Positions 44,463-56,812 are shown, counted from the stretch's first letter. The stretch: 64,000 bases of DNA from Ailurus styani (GCA_002007465.1 LNAC01000103.1:1448565-1512564), one strand, 5' to 3'. Numbers and translations: made by a program. Notes: generated by a model from the letters alone, not told the origin.

Positions 44463-45190
44463 ATATGCCTTCATTTTTATGTTTAAAATAAAACAGCTAA
44501 TCATCAAAATAGAAAACAGAGAAGAGTGGTGTATGAGTAGAGGCTGAAGGCTGGTCACCTGAATGAGGTGGAATTTCAAAAAATAATGTTCTTATTCTGA
44601 CACTTCTGATGTACCTATCATATATCCTTAGCCTCCTCTTGGCCCTGACACTTTCTGAGACTTTCCTTGTTTTGATGGCCTTGTGAAGTTTGAGAAGTTC
44701 ACTCAACAATTTTGTAGATTCTCCTTCTAATGAGATTTCTTTTATATTTTTCTTATGTTTCGACTAGGTTTATGAGTTTGTGGAAGAAAGATCACAGAGA
44801 AGTGTCATTTAAATCATATTGTATCAAGAATATATGTTATCAACATGACTTATAACTGTTGATATAAAGGACGATCACCTGGCTGAGGTAGTTTTTGTCA
44901 GGTTTCTGTGCCATAAACGTACTCTGTTTTCTCTGTTTCCATACTGTATTCTTTGGAAGAAAGTCTTTAGCTGCATAATAGGGGTACTCCTTGAGTAACA
45001 AAGTATCTACACAAATTATTTGGAATTCTTCAGCATAGTACATCTGTCTCTTCTCCCTAATTATACCATATGAACTCATATATATTTTTACTTCATACTA
45101 CTGGTTATAATCCAGTATTTCTTAATTATATTTTTCCCCAAAATTAGACTTTTTCAGTTGTCTTCTCTGTCCCTTTGATATACCTCCATT

Positions 45191-45191
45191 G

Positions 45192-45259
<68 letters not shown>
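45191..45259. repeat. Compound (GT)n(GA)n microsatellite
   Basis: About 15 GT units run directly into about 20 GA units with no interruption. Confidence 0.97.
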
Positions 45260-45262
<3 letters not shown>

Positions 45263-45394
45263 AGAGAGAACATATTCCTTCATGTCACCATCTGATGGTC
45301 AAGGCTCATCATGTGCATCTTCTGCACCAATTCTACTAGTAGCCAGTCTTCCAAGGAATACACTGATTTGCTTTCATTAAAGGATGGTATTAGA

Positions 45395-45621
45395 GGGTTG
45401 CCTGGGTGACTCGGTTGAGTGTCTGACTCTTTGTTTTGGCTCAGGTCTTGATCTCAGGGTTGTGAGACAGAGCCCTGTACTGGGCTCTGCCCTCAGCAAG
45501 GAGTCTACTTGAGATTTTCTCTCTTCCTCTCCCTCTCCCCTCCCCCTGCTTGTGCTCTCTCTCTTTCTCTCTCCAACCCTCTAAAAATAAATAAATGAGT
45601 CTTTTTAAAAAAGTATTAAAA
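45395..45621 (+). mobile_element. Can-SINE, older, nested in L1
   Basis: GGGTTGCCTGGGTGACTCGG head, older body. Target-site duplication AAGGATGGTATTAGA and AATGAATGGTATTAGA at 45380 and 45622. Confidence 0.93.
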
Positions 45622-45780
45622 AATGAATGGTATTAGACACCAAGATTCTAGGTACTAGTTTTGCTTATTGCCACTAGGATTTTAGTACTTATAGGTCTGT
45701 GCAGCTAACAGAACAAATAAATATATGCATGTATTATTATTTTAATGTCCTTGGGATCAGTATTAATGCCAACTCATTCA

Positions 45781-46289
45781 TTCCTGAGAGTTGATCACTT
45801 CTTTCTTTTCCTTTGATTTATGCCTCATATAAGACAACTTTGCTTAACACAAGAAACTGGATTGTTTTCCTATTTTTTTTTCAAGAAGTTTTATATTTGG
45901 TTTTATATTTACATGCATTATCCAGTTCAGGTTAATTTTCATATTTAATGCAAGGTATGTGGTAAAATTCACTTCTTTTGCTCTTGAATGTACAATTTGT
46001 GTAGTGTAATTTATTGAAAGTCTATCCCTTCCCAACTGAAATATAACTTTTGTACAAGAATCAAGTGATCCCCTATGTATAACTCTATTTCTGACCCTTC
46101 TATTCTGTTCTGCTGATCCATGTGTCTATGGATTAACCAATATGACACTATTTGATTATTGTAACTATATAGTAAGCCTAAAATGAGGCACTTGAAAACA
46201 CATTTGTTTTTGTATTAAAGTTATTTTGATGATTTTATATCTCTGTGTTTGGATATAAATTTTATTTTATTTTATTTTTTATTTTAAGA
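45781..46289. other. Unassigned sequence
   Basis: TTATGCCTCATATAAG and GATCCATGTGTCTATGG parts look like decayed L1-type sequence, but not enough to place. Confidence 0.3.
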
Positions 46290-49060
46290 GTTGATTTGAG
46301 CAAATATCTATTCAAATTGGGCTGTGACAAATCAGAAGTGGTTAGGTCCACCAGCATAAGCTCAGGGAGAGATTTTTACAGTGAAAAGGTGAAGTAAGGA
46401 AATTATTGATTGACTTAATCTTAAAGTCTAATTGGTTTTTTGTGAATGGTTGCTTCTAAGTGTTTTGATTTTGTAACCTTGAGATATTTATGGGTTAATT
46501 TTTTGGTTTGGTTACATAGGTTGCTACAGCATTAGGGCTATATTAGTCTAATGGCTTCCTTATTTAATTTAACAATTCCTTAATTTTGATCATCCTTTCA
46601 TGTATGAGAAATTGATCAAAAATTTGGTATTAGCACCACTTTCAGTCACCATCAGATAGAAATTGTTCTTGTCACATTGTGAAATTCATAGGTTATGCTG
46701 TCAGATCCCTGGAAAAATTGGTTTTGCCATTCATCTCATTGTCCATTTTTTTTTCTTTTTCTCCAAGTGGAGTGAGGTGTCTGCTATACTGTTAGTGGCT
46801 GTGAACATGAATTTAAGACCTCTGAGAGAACATAGCACCCTAGGAGAGTACAATGATAACTATTAGGAGGATAACTCCTAATCCAGACTCCTAGTCCAGG
46901 AGACTGAGGTATATTCCTTAGCCAAGGCCTTTATGAACCAAACCACTTGATACAAAATACATCAAAGAATGTACCTGAAGGGACATCAACCTGTTTTAGT
47001 CAAGTGGCTTTTTTAGTCAATTTCTTATATTTGGTAAAATACCAGAGGTGTTAATCCAGGTATAACAAGAAGTATTTGCTATGGCACAGACTCGTTCTTG
47101 TTCAGTCAATAAGGAATTTAAAGCAATTCTATTATCTAAGATCACCTTAGCAAGAAAATCTAGGGACTTTAGCTGTGCATTTATGGTTTTAGCGGTAGAT
47201 TCAGCAATATTCACTAGAGTTAAGAAGCATTGTTTTCTTGTACATTAACAGCGAAAAAAAAGTAAGTAGCAAATAGGCAAAAGGAATAAAGGTTTCATAT
47301 TGGAGGTGAAGATCTTGATCCATGATCCTGTGAGAGCCATCTACCACTGGATGCTGTCTGCTGGAGAGGAAACTCCATAGCCAATTTTAATTTTAGATCT
47401 CCAGTTGATGTGCAGTTAAAGATCTTGGAGGAGACATTTTTAATGGCAAGATATGGTCCCAAGGTTTAAGGGATTAAGAACGAATGCAATTAGAAATTAC
47501 AAACAAACCAAGACTTAAATTCAGGACATCTACATTCAGAATCTGGATGTTCTATCAATTTGTAGCACAATGAAGTATTTTGGTTAGTACTTTGGAAGAT
47601 GATTCAGCATTTCTTTGTTGTTTAGGATTTATGCCAAGATTCTACAATCAAAGTTTCTTGTTACTTGTATGAAAGTTTCACAGATTTAGGCTAGAGGGTA
47701 CCAGAGGAAGTTTGTGTATTGTTTCAGAATTTCTGGGCATCTCACAGATAACATTTGATTAATTTTTCCCTTAGAAATGGGTATTACAGTATAATTTTAT
47801 CCATGAGGCTAATTGGTGATATTAAAATTGTTATGTTCTCAAAACTCAGTCACCCAAAAGTCTCCAATAAAATATTATCTCTAGAATAAGACAAAATAAA
47901 TCTATTAAAAATTTGAGGATTTTTCTGTTTTCCCCTAATTGTCAATTTCAGGAACCACCTAAAAATGCTTTATTCCAAGACCCAAATGTTTTCATGGTGT
48001 ATTCTTAAAGATTTTCAAAGAAACCATCTACAGATAATTGATTGATATCATGGTTTTGTTTAAAATATGGTCTGACACACTCGACAATGATTCCCTTTTG
48101 ATATACACCAGAATAAGTAATGTCTCCTTATTTATGTAAAAGTTTCTTATTTTGAACTTGAAGACATAACAAAGTAATGTAAAGTAAGATCATCCTCCCC
48201 TTTTGGAAAAGAATGAAATGAAAAGTGAAAATCTTCAAATACAAGCACTTTGCTTATATTATAGAAGTAAGTTCACAGATGAATGTGAAAGATGGAATAG
48301 GGGATCAGTAAGTGATAGAACATATATTCTGTGATCTCATTATGTAAATTATACCTGATTTGTATTACAGACACAGTAGTGTCAGACATTTACAGAAGAG
48401 ATCAATTTATATCTGTGAGTAAAAAAATATAGATATATTTCAGCAGGCTTTATAAAATGATAATTGTATTGCAAAAACAAACACACACAAAAAGCATAAT
48501 ACTTGGCGCTAGAAAGAGACATCTGGGATAATCACAGCAACTGGCTTCTATGATACCACTTGACAGGGCTATCTGGCAACAATCTGTTTAACAATTTGAC
48601 CAATGAAAACAAATTGGATACAAACAGCCCCTGATCAGTATAGGAACTGACTGCACCATGAAGTTGGCAGAAAGACAGGATGATGTAGAATGGTAGTACC
48701 TTTGAATTACAAACAGCCTGGGAAAAGGCCTTAGGAAGTCATAGGAAAGTCTAAAGAGTTTAAATTTTAATAATTAAGCCACTTGTTCCATTTTTAACTG
48801 ATCAAAGTCTCTTTAGTCACAGAATTATATCATCTCTTCAATCCAGCTTCTTTTTAACATATCAAAAATCGTATTTTCAGTCACTATATTAAAATCTGCA
48901 TACCTTATATCAAAGAGCTCATAACTCTTTCCACAAGGGGGCTCCTTTTAATATGTCAGAATGTATCCACACAGTTTTCTAAATCCCCAGGCTTTCTATT
49001 AGCCAACTGCAAATGCGCATTTTACATCACTGTCACTGAAATTCTTTTGTCCCATTATAT
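46290..49060. other. Unresolved relic block
   Basis: About 2.8 kb of uniform moderate-GC sequence without SINEs, simple repeats or coding frames. Segment order gives me a general impression of a non-coding retroelement interior (for example a MaLR/ERVL internal region), but I cannot name a motif that proves it. Confidence 0.25.
48931..48945 (+). promoter_or_regulatory. Candidate CTCF-binding motif
   Basis: CCACAAGGGGGCTCC matches the CTCF core at 13 of 15 positions by eye (departures at positions 5 and 13). Same orientation as the site at 10329. Confidence 0.35.
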
Positions 49061-49177
49061 TCTTGGAAAATTCATATTGCTTCCTTAAAATCCATCCAAA
49101 GAATTACCTATTATTCTGCTTCTTTATAACCTATCTACTTTGTTTCATTAGTTTCTTATTATAATACATGGACTTTT

Positions 49178-49337
49178 GGGGGGGTGCGTAGAGCCCTCAC
49201 TTTATTTATTTTATTTATTTTTTAAAATTTAAATTCAATTAATTAACATACAGTGTATTATTAGTTTCAGAGGTAGAGTTCAGTGATTCACCAGTCTTGT
49301 ATAATACCCAGTGCTCATTAAATTACATGCCCTCCTT
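49178..49337 (-). mobile_element. Very short L1 3' end, antisense
   Basis: AATTAATTAACATACAGTGT, ATTAGTTTCAGAGGTAGAGT, CAGTGATTCACCAG and CCCAGTGCTCATTAAATTAC are the complement of the carnivore L1 3'UTR. Target-site duplication AATACATGGACTTTT and AAATACGTGGATTTT. About 20 extra bases lie beyond the A-rich tail. Confidence 0.8.
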
Positions 49338-49352
49338 AAATACGTGGATTTT

Positions 49353-49636
49353 AAATGTACATTCTCTACATATTTTGAAACAACTGGGGCGGAGCTGTAT
49401 CTTATTTACTATTGTGAATCTAGTATATAAAATATTATTAGATACTAAAGACTCAATTAATTTGGAATGGATGATTACTAGTACAAAGAATGTGATTTAT
49501 TCATTATTTTCTTTCACATGGTACAGATCTTGGGGAAAAAATTAACATATTCTTATGAATGACTTTATAAATTGACTTTTAACCTATATATGCATGTTCT
49601 GAGGAGTCTATTGGTTTTGCATCTGGCTTTGTTGGC
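49353..49636. other. Unassigned sequence
   Basis: Nothing recognised. Confidence 0.4.
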
Positions 49637-49652
49637 TGTTCTTAACATTCTT

Positions 49653-49857
49653 TTTTTTTTTTAAAGATTTTATTTATTCATTTGACACAGAGAGAGAGAT
49701 TACAAGTAGGCAGAGAGGCAGGCAGAGAGAGAGGAGAGAGGAGGAAGCAGGCTCCCCACTGAGCAGAGAACCCAATGTGGGCCTCGATCCCAGGACCCTG
49801 GGATCATGACCTGAGCCAAAGGCAGCGGCTTTAACCCACTGAGCCACCCAGGCGCCC
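49653..49857 (-). mobile_element. Can-SINE, young type, full length
   Basis: Reverse SINE ending GAGCCACCCAGGCGCCC. Perfect 16-bp target-site duplication TGTTCTTAACATTCTT at 49637-49652 and 49858-49873. Confidence 0.96.
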
Positions 49858-49873
49858 TGTTCTTAACATTCTT

Positions 49874-51415
49874 AATGTATTTCAATTCTGATGCCTCCAT
49901 ATTATGTTCAAAAGTTCTTTTACTTATTAAACATTATCTAAGCCTGTAGGGAGTTAAAAGATCTTGAGGACATTCTCTTAAAACTTTCTAAAAAGAATTT
50001 ACAGTAATATCTCTTCAGCTCCACTAAATAACCTGGTATCTCCTTCTTTGAGGCAATGAGCTCAGAGCTATCTCCAATAATTAGATAAGAAAAGTCAATG
50101 CTATTACTCATTCAGTCATTACCAGGAAGACATGTCTTCCTTTAATCTTAGATTGATGGATATACAAGAATCTAATGATAAAGTTCTTGGAGTAGAGCTC
50201 AGGAAAAATAAAAAGAAATAATTTCTAAGTCATGATTCTTTTCTGGAAAAGTTCCCTTAACCTTGTATTTAAATGACTCATCTCCACTCCCAAATTCCTC
50301 TTCATATGGTTTTCTTGCTGCAAAGCAATACACATTAAAATACAGTCACATCAAAAAATTATTTTTCAATTTCACATCTCCATTAGCTATGTGACTAAGC
50401 ACATTACTTATTCCCTCTGTGAAACAGTTTTCTCAAATTTAGAACGAATGGTTTTGACATAAAAGATATATATTATCCTTTTTTTAACTTAAAAATTTTA
50501 TTCCTGAAGTTGAAAAAATATTTTAAAATATCCCTGAGTGACATTTAGCAGTAACTTGTCAAAATGAAATTGGATTTCTGCAACCTGCTTAAAAGAAATT
50601 TCCATCAGAAACTCCAAAACATCAACGCACATCCAATTGTATTATTCTGAGCCTGTATGAAATTTATCCTGTTTTACTTAATGAGATTTATTGTAGATGA
50701 ATGAAATTTTTTTCACCGTGGTTTGATGTGAACAGATCAAAACAGTGAAATATCTATAATAACAGGTAAAATTAAATATGAAGAGAAACACAGTTTTGCA
50801 TTTTACATTTAATTACTCCATCTTAGATTTTTTCCCCCAATAGTTTTACAAGTTTCTTGTATATTTAGAATATGGCTTTGAGTGAGTTGAAAATTGCTAG
50901 GAGTTTCAGAATAATTTAATTTGGTATTTATGTGGTTCAAGAAAACTCAGTAAAATATCTATTCTCATAGAATATAATTTAGATGTTGGTTTCTACTTCT
51001 GCATTTATTTTAGATATGTTTATTATCAATGACGAAATAGTTTTTGCAAATATAAGATTTTAGTTTGTGCTAGTTATATCACACAGCTTAATTCTCCAAA
51101 TGCATGACCTGGAAAATAGGGCAATATGGATATGATGTTAGTATATATTGAAGACAAAATTGTCTATCCATAGGACATCAAGGCTTCTATACAACCAAAG
51201 GGAAACAAAAAACTTTTTGGAAAATTATATGCTAAACAAGCTGCACCCCTGTAAATAAAATCTAGCATGAAATAGCAGTAAGGAGCTGAATCATATAATT
51301 TGGTAGCTTAATCCATTCAATTCAATAATCATTTATTGACTATTTACTTTGTAAAAAAAATTGCATTATTACAAGAATCTCCTCTGCACAGTATATTTAA
51401 AGTTTACTCAATAAG
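49874..51415. other. Unassigned sequence
   Basis: No repeat or gene recognised in 1.5 kb; contains the palindrome at 50124. Confidence 0.4.
50124..50141. promoter_or_regulatory. Perfect 18-bp palindrome with p53-type half-site
   Basis: AGGAAGACATGTCTTCCT equals its reverse complement. Its centre AGACATGTCT fits RRRCWWGYYY, and its outer arms are GGAAG ETS-type cores. No second half-site is adjacent. Confidence 0.4.
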
Positions 51416-51416
51416 A

Positions 51417-51617
51417 GGGCGCCTGGGTGGCTCAGTGGGTTAAAGCCGCTGCCTTCGGCTCAGGTCATGATCCCAGGGTCCTGGGATCGAGGCCCACATC
51501 GGGCCCTCTGCTCAGCAGGGAGCCTGCTTCCTCCTCTCTCCTCTCTCTCTGCCTGCCTCTCTGCCTACTTGTAATCTCTCTCTCTGTGTCAAATGAATAA
51601 ATAAAATCTTTAAAAAA
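51417..51617 (+). mobile_element. Can-SINE, young type
   Basis: GGGCGCCTGGGTGGCTCAGT head, GGGTTAAAGCCGCTGCC body, AAATGAATAAATAAAATC tail. Short duplication AATAAGA on both sides. Confidence 0.95.
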
Positions 51618-51622
51618 AAATA

Positions 51623-52465
51623 AGAATAAGTAAGCTAATAGATGTCACATAATACTCAAGCATAATAGATACACCACACTTTAATGAATATCTAATAGTC
51701 ACTAATAATATATATTGTATATAAGCATCAGGTTCTTAGCATTCTAGATTTTTAAGTATTCACTGAGGATACTAGCAATGAAGATGATTTGAAAATTACA
51801 TTTAAGTGGCACAACACAGAAACCAAGGGTAAAAGAATTAAAAATAAAGAATTTTCTACTTAGCCAAAAACTGCTAAGACACTGTAAACTGAGAAAACAG
51901 ATGGAGTGAATTTGGAATTTTCAAAGTGATGGTCACTAGGTTCTCTTGACAAGAGTTACTATAGAAGTGTATAAAGATAGATGTTTTATTAGTGTGAATT
52001 CAGGAGCAAATGGGAGCTTAGGAAATGGAGCCAGCAGGTATAAAAATGTGAAACTAATAGGATAATAATCATAGATCTTATGGTGTATAAATTGAAAAGC
52101 AGTAGACACTTAGATTATTATAGTATTTTGCAGCAATTCCATAAAATATTTTCTAAATAATAATTGGCTCTTTTTAGGCAATGCTCTTCACAATATATTT
52201 TCTAAAAATTTTACAATTTTAGGTGATGATTAGCATAATTCATACCCTTGTAATTGTGAAAAAGCTAAATAAGGTCCCATGAGCGATATTAAAATTATTA
52301 CTCTAGAAACAAGTATTAGTTTTTATTTTTTTCATCTAATTCCCTATTTTACTTCTTTCAACCAAATTCCATCAGTCTTTTCTATTGATTTTCAGTAAAA
52401 AATTAACTTATGTTTGAGATTTAGAAATTTCACTAAGATCTAAAGTTACCTGGCATCCTGGATTT
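51623..52465. other. Unassigned AT-rich sequence
   Basis: Nothing recognised. Confidence 0.4.
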
Positions 52466-52469
52466 TTTT

Positions 52470-53085
52470 TCATGACTATTTTTTATAACAGTTTTAGACT
52501 CACAGCAAAATTGAGGGGATGGTCAGAGATATGCCATATACTCCTGCTCCCACACATGCATAGCCTCCCTCATTATCACAATCCCCCACCAGAGTGGTAC
52601 AGTTGTTACTATTAATGAACCTACAATGATGAAGGTCCATAGTTTAAATTATAATTCACTCTTTGTGTTATCCATTCTATCAGTTTGGGCAAATGTATAA
52701 TATTATATATCGATCATATGACATTCTACTGAGTATTTTCACTGCCCTAAAAATTCTCTATGCTCTTCCTATTTCCCTCTACCCCGCTCCAAACCACTGA
52801 TCTTTCACTGTCTCCACAGTTTTGCCTTTTCCAGAATGTCATGTATTTGCAATCATACAGTATGTAGATGTTTCAGGTTGGCTTCTTTTATTTAGTAACA
52901 TGAATTTAAGTTTCCTCCATATCTGTACTTAACGTGACTTGATTACTCACTTCTTTTAGTGTGAATTCCATTCCTGGGATGTACAATGATTTATTTATCC
53001 ATTCACCTACTGAAGGCAATCTAGCTTGTGGGTTCTGGATTTTCTACTTGTATCAGCCATAAATAAGTGGCATAACTTGTGTAAC
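52470..53085 (-). mobile_element. Ancient L1 (L1M) 3' region, antisense
   Basis: ACACATGCATAGCCTCCCTC, ATCCCCCACC-like and GAGTGGTACAG, TTTTCACTGCCCTAAAAATT, GTTTTGCCTTTTCCAGAATG, TTAAGTTTCCTCCATATCTG and TTATTTATCCATTCACCTAC follow antisense L1 order. Its sense counterpart at 42.6-43.0 kb is visible in the same window. Confidence 0.8.
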
Positions 53086-54056
53086 TAATAAACATGAAGT
53101 TTAAAAATGAAGTTTAATGACAAATGACATTGCATATAACTTCAAATTTGTTAATTACTTTGGGAAAAGCTAGGAAGTTTAATGCAAGGTGGTTAAAATT
53201 CTTCTATATCTTAGGTCTCAGGACTTATTCCAATAAAGCATTTTTAACAGTTTCCCTTCTTTCCTTATTTTCCTCCTTTCCTTATTATTTTGCTTTTTTT
53301 GGTAAATAGCCAAATATGATTACAAGATCAGACCATATGACTAATGGTGAAAAGATTATTCTATTTCATTGTCTTTACCAAATTCAGAAAAGTGAGCACA
53401 ATACATATTTGACAACAAAAATAAACAATGCAGTCATCTACATAAATATTTCAAGTCTAAAATTTCCTATTCATTAACTTAAAAAATTAATAATTCTTGA
53501 TGATTATACCTATTTTTTCTTTTAAAATAATAATAATTAAAATAACACACACACCAGATAGGATCTGTGTATTTGAAAGAAAATCTAAATGTTTAGCATT
53601 TTTCTTTCATACACTGTTTCACTTTCCTTGATAAAATATAATAATTTTCTTCTCAATAAATGTCCAAACATAAAACTCAATAAAGTGATATTTTACATAT
53701 CTTAGAGCTAGTCAAGTAGAATTTATTTGTACAAAATTATTTTCTATGAAAAAAGTTTTCTTTCTTGAAAGTGTAAAATGTTTATAGTGAGCAGAGAGTG
53801 CTAGATATGTGCTGGAGAAATTGATCACTATATGTTATCATGGATCATTTCAGAAATATTCATTTTCCCAATATGATTTAAAAAATATTTTTAAATGTTT
53901 TAGTTTCACATATCCATAACTGAGTAAACATAAATGTAATAATTATTAACACCACTTAAATAGTATTAATATAAATAATATATTATAGAATTACATGTAT
54001 TTGTGTTTTAACTATTACAATTTTTTTTTAGTTTTTGAAACTCTACTGTAAGGGGT
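53086..54056. other. Unassigned AT-rich sequence
   Basis: Nothing recognised. Confidence 0.4.
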
Positions 54057-54071
54057 ACAATTTTAGGTTAT

Positions 54072-54275
54072 TTTTTTTTTAAAGATTTTATTTATTTATT
54101 TGACACACACACACAGAGATCAGATCACAAGTAGGCAGAGAGGCAGGCAGAGAGAGAGGAGGAAGCAGGCTCCCCGCTGAGCAGAGAGCCTGATGCGGGC
54201 CTCGATCCCAGGACCCTGAGATCATGACCTGAGCCGAAGGCAGAGGCTTTAACCCACTGAGCCACCCAGGCGCCC
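54072..54275 (-). mobile_element. Can-SINE, young type, full length
   Basis: Ends GAGCCACCCAGGCGCCC. Perfect 15-bp target-site duplication ACAATTTTAGGTTAT at 54057-54071 and 54276-54290. Confidence 0.96.
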
Positions 54276-54290
54276 ACAATTTTAGGTTAT

Positions 54291-55200
54291 TAAAAAAAAA
54301 AGTAATACATTAAATGTTATGCTGTATTATTTCCTGAAATAATAATATAAAAATGAAGAAATGTAACTTTAAGACAAACTATTTAAAATAGAGGTTTATT
54401 AGAATATTAGTGACTGTTTCAAAAAGAAATGTATCTCTCCTTGTTATGGCTTAGGAGCAAATCTGTAACAATTTGGGATCTGATACCATGTCAAATACTT
54501 TTATTGGAAATATGTATGCAAATCTGTTAAAGAAAAAATTTCTCATGCATAACATGATTCCTAAATTACTTTTTGAGGAAGGTATGAATGACAATTAGAA
54601 AGCTTTCTTTTTCAGGTTCTATAGCTCTTCCATAAAAAAGAATGCTTTTTGGAAATAAATGTCAGCAAATCAAATGACATGAGAATAATATTATTTTTGT
54701 TTTGAAGAATATATTTTGAGTTTATATTTGTTTGAACATACTAGTATACTGCATAATTGTTACATGTAAAAATATAAGATTGTATATAATAATTTCTCTT
54801 TCAAAGTATTGTTTAAACTTATTTCAACAAATATCACCCACCCATTATAAGATTAAATACAAAATATTTAGCTTAGCCTGGAGATTTTAAAAAAATACTA
54901 GTAATTATCATAGCTTTACAGTGTAGTAAAATTAACATGTTTGATTTCTGCTGTGTCTTAGACATCCTTGCAGAGATACATGCATTAAATTCATGTATTC
55001 ATCACATTTTTATATGGTAAATATTGTTACTTATGTTAAAAACATGATGAAAATAAAAACATGATGAAAAACATGATGAAAAAACATGATAAAAACAGCT
55101 CAAATGCACAGAGTTAATAGGTTGTCTTTTTAACCGTTCCAAAAACTGTTTTCCGCACACTTTAATATTGAACTCTATAAAATTGATCCAATTAATTTCT
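54291..55200. other. Unassigned AT-rich sequence
   Basis: Nothing recognised except the small tandem repeat at 55037. Confidence 0.4.
55037..55096. repeat. Small tandem repeat, AAAACATGATGA unit
   Basis: Four imperfect copies of AAAAACATGATGA with variable A-run length. Confidence 0.9.
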
Positions 55201-55220
55201 TCCCTACAGCACTTGGTTCT

Positions 55221-55447
55221 TTTCTTTTCTTTTCTTTTCTTTAAGATTTATTTATTTATTTTAGAGAGAGCACAAAAGAGCGGGAGTGAGGGAGAGGGGC
55301 AGAGGGAGAAGGAGAGAGAGAATCTCTAGCAGACTCCCTGCTGAGTGCAAAGCCCCATGTGAGGCTTGAATTTTAGGACCCTGAGATCATGACCTAAGCT
55401 GAAATCAAGAGTCAGACCTTTAACTGACTGAGCTATCCAGGTGCCCC
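55221..55447 (-). mobile_element. Can-SINE, older, with (TTTTC)n tail
   Basis: TTTTC repeats replace the usual T-run; ends GAGCTATCCAGGTGCCCC. Target-site duplication CTACAGCACTTGGTTCT and CTACAGCACTTGTTTCT at 55204 and 55448. Confidence 0.94.
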
Positions 55448-55463
55448 TACAGCACTTGTTTCT

Positions 55464-55905
55464 ATTTCATTCTCTGAAGGCTCTTCTCCACTACAGGTGA
55501 GAGATTTCGTATGATAATTCTTTCATAATATGTTTACATCCTGCTGCTGAGAAGTCATGTTTTCCTAAAATTATATTTAAAGACTTTAGTTCTGTTCAAT
55601 AAATATTTTTTCATGAATTCCATGTTCCAGCCAGTACACTTGGTAATGGAGATATAAACAGGCATAGTCTCTTCTTCCTAAGACTTGACTGCCTGGTACA
55701 CAAAACAGACCTTCAAAATACGATTTTAATATACTATAGTGAGATCAATAAAAAAAGGAGCTTGACTAAAATTGCATTATTTTAGGGAAAAAACTAGGAT
55801 TTTTTTCTACCTAAATTTCACTACATTACTGAGGTTTGGGGTTGTTTATTATTGTACTATAATTTATCATACCTGTTAGAAAAAATGTAGAATTTTTAAA
55901 AATCT
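55464..55905. other. Unassigned sequence
   Basis: Nothing recognised. Confidence 0.4.
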
Positions 55906-55925
55906 AAGTCAGACATTAAGAAGAG

Positions 55926-56040
55926 CATGTGATGTAATGAGCAGTGGGTATAATAAAAGACTCATGAATCACAGGTCTGTACCTTCAAAACCAGCAATAC
56001 ATTATTTGTTAATTAATTGAATTTAAATAAAAAATGTATA
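55926..56040 (+). mobile_element. Short L1 3' end, sense
   Basis: TGTGATGTAATGAGCAGTGG, ACTCATGAATCACAGGTCTG, AATACATTATTTGTTAATTA and ATTGAATTTAAATAAAAAAT are the carnivore L1 terminal sequence. An imperfect duplication (AAAATCTAAGTCAGACATTA, AAAATCTCGATCAGATATAA) flanks it. Confidence 0.8.
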
Positions 56041-56159
56041 AAAAATCTCGATCAGATATAAGCAAAGATTTTCTGTAAAGGGCCAGATGATAAACATTTT
56101 AGATTTTGTGGGTTATATACACCATCTGTCATATGTTCTACTTTAAGAATTATTATTAA

Positions 56160-56812
56160 AAGAATTTATTTTCTTAGAACTGTTTTACATTTATAGAAAA
56201 CATTGAGCAGATAGTACAGAATTTCCACATACCCTCTTCACAAAATTTTCCCTATTATTAGTATTTTACATTAATATGGTATGTTTGTTATAATTAATGA
56301 GCCAATGTTTACACATTACTAACTGAAGTACATAATGATTCACATTCTCTTAGTGTTTCTTAATATCCTTTTTCTGCTTCATGATCCCATCCAGGATAAC
56401 ACATAATTACTTTTTGCATCTTTTTAGGCTCCTCTTTGACTGTTACAATTTCTCAGACTTTCCTTGTTTTTCATAACTTTGAAAGGTTTGAAGTATTTTG
56501 AAATATGCTCCTGTAGTAGAATTTGTCTAATATTTTTCTCATTATTAGACTAGTTATAATGATTTGGGAATGGAGGATCACAGAGGTGAAGTACCATTTT
56601 CATCAAGTCATATCGAGGGTACACACTACCTAAATGATTTATGGTTATTTATGCTGACCTTGATTACTTAGCTAAGGGAGTGTTTGTCAGCTTTCTCCAC
56701 TGGGGAAGTTACTCTTTTCCCCATTTCCATATTGTGTTCTTTAGAGGGAAGTCATTATACACCGCTTACACTTAAGGAGTATTGAGTTATGCTCTCCGTC
56801 TTCCTTAAACAA
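56160..56812 (-). mobile_element. Ancient L1 (L1M) 3'UTR, antisense
   Basis: Opening (AACTGTTTTACATTTATAGA..) parallels 52490-52640; CTCAGACTTTCCTTGTTTTT, TCACAGAGGTGAAGTACCAT, CATATCGAGGGTACACACTA, TTTGTCAGCTTTCTCCACTG parallel the 44.6-kb block. Confidence 0.6.

Larger units (their letters stand above)
44580..45780 (-). mobile_element. Ancient L1 (L1M) 3' region, antisense
   Basis: CTCCTCTTGGCC..TCTGAGACTTTCCTTGTT matches the block at 56440-56470, and TATCAACATGACTTATAACT, GATCACCTGGCTGAGGTAGT, TTGTCAGGTTTCTG continue the same order; the 45640-45740 part matches 7520-7630. It is interrupted by a compound microsatellite and a SINE. Confidence 0.6.

Noticed and set aside
44274..44579. 101-codon minus and 86-codon plus frames over the same bases
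   Set aside because: They lie mostly inside an LTR-like segment; mutually exclusive and without domain support.
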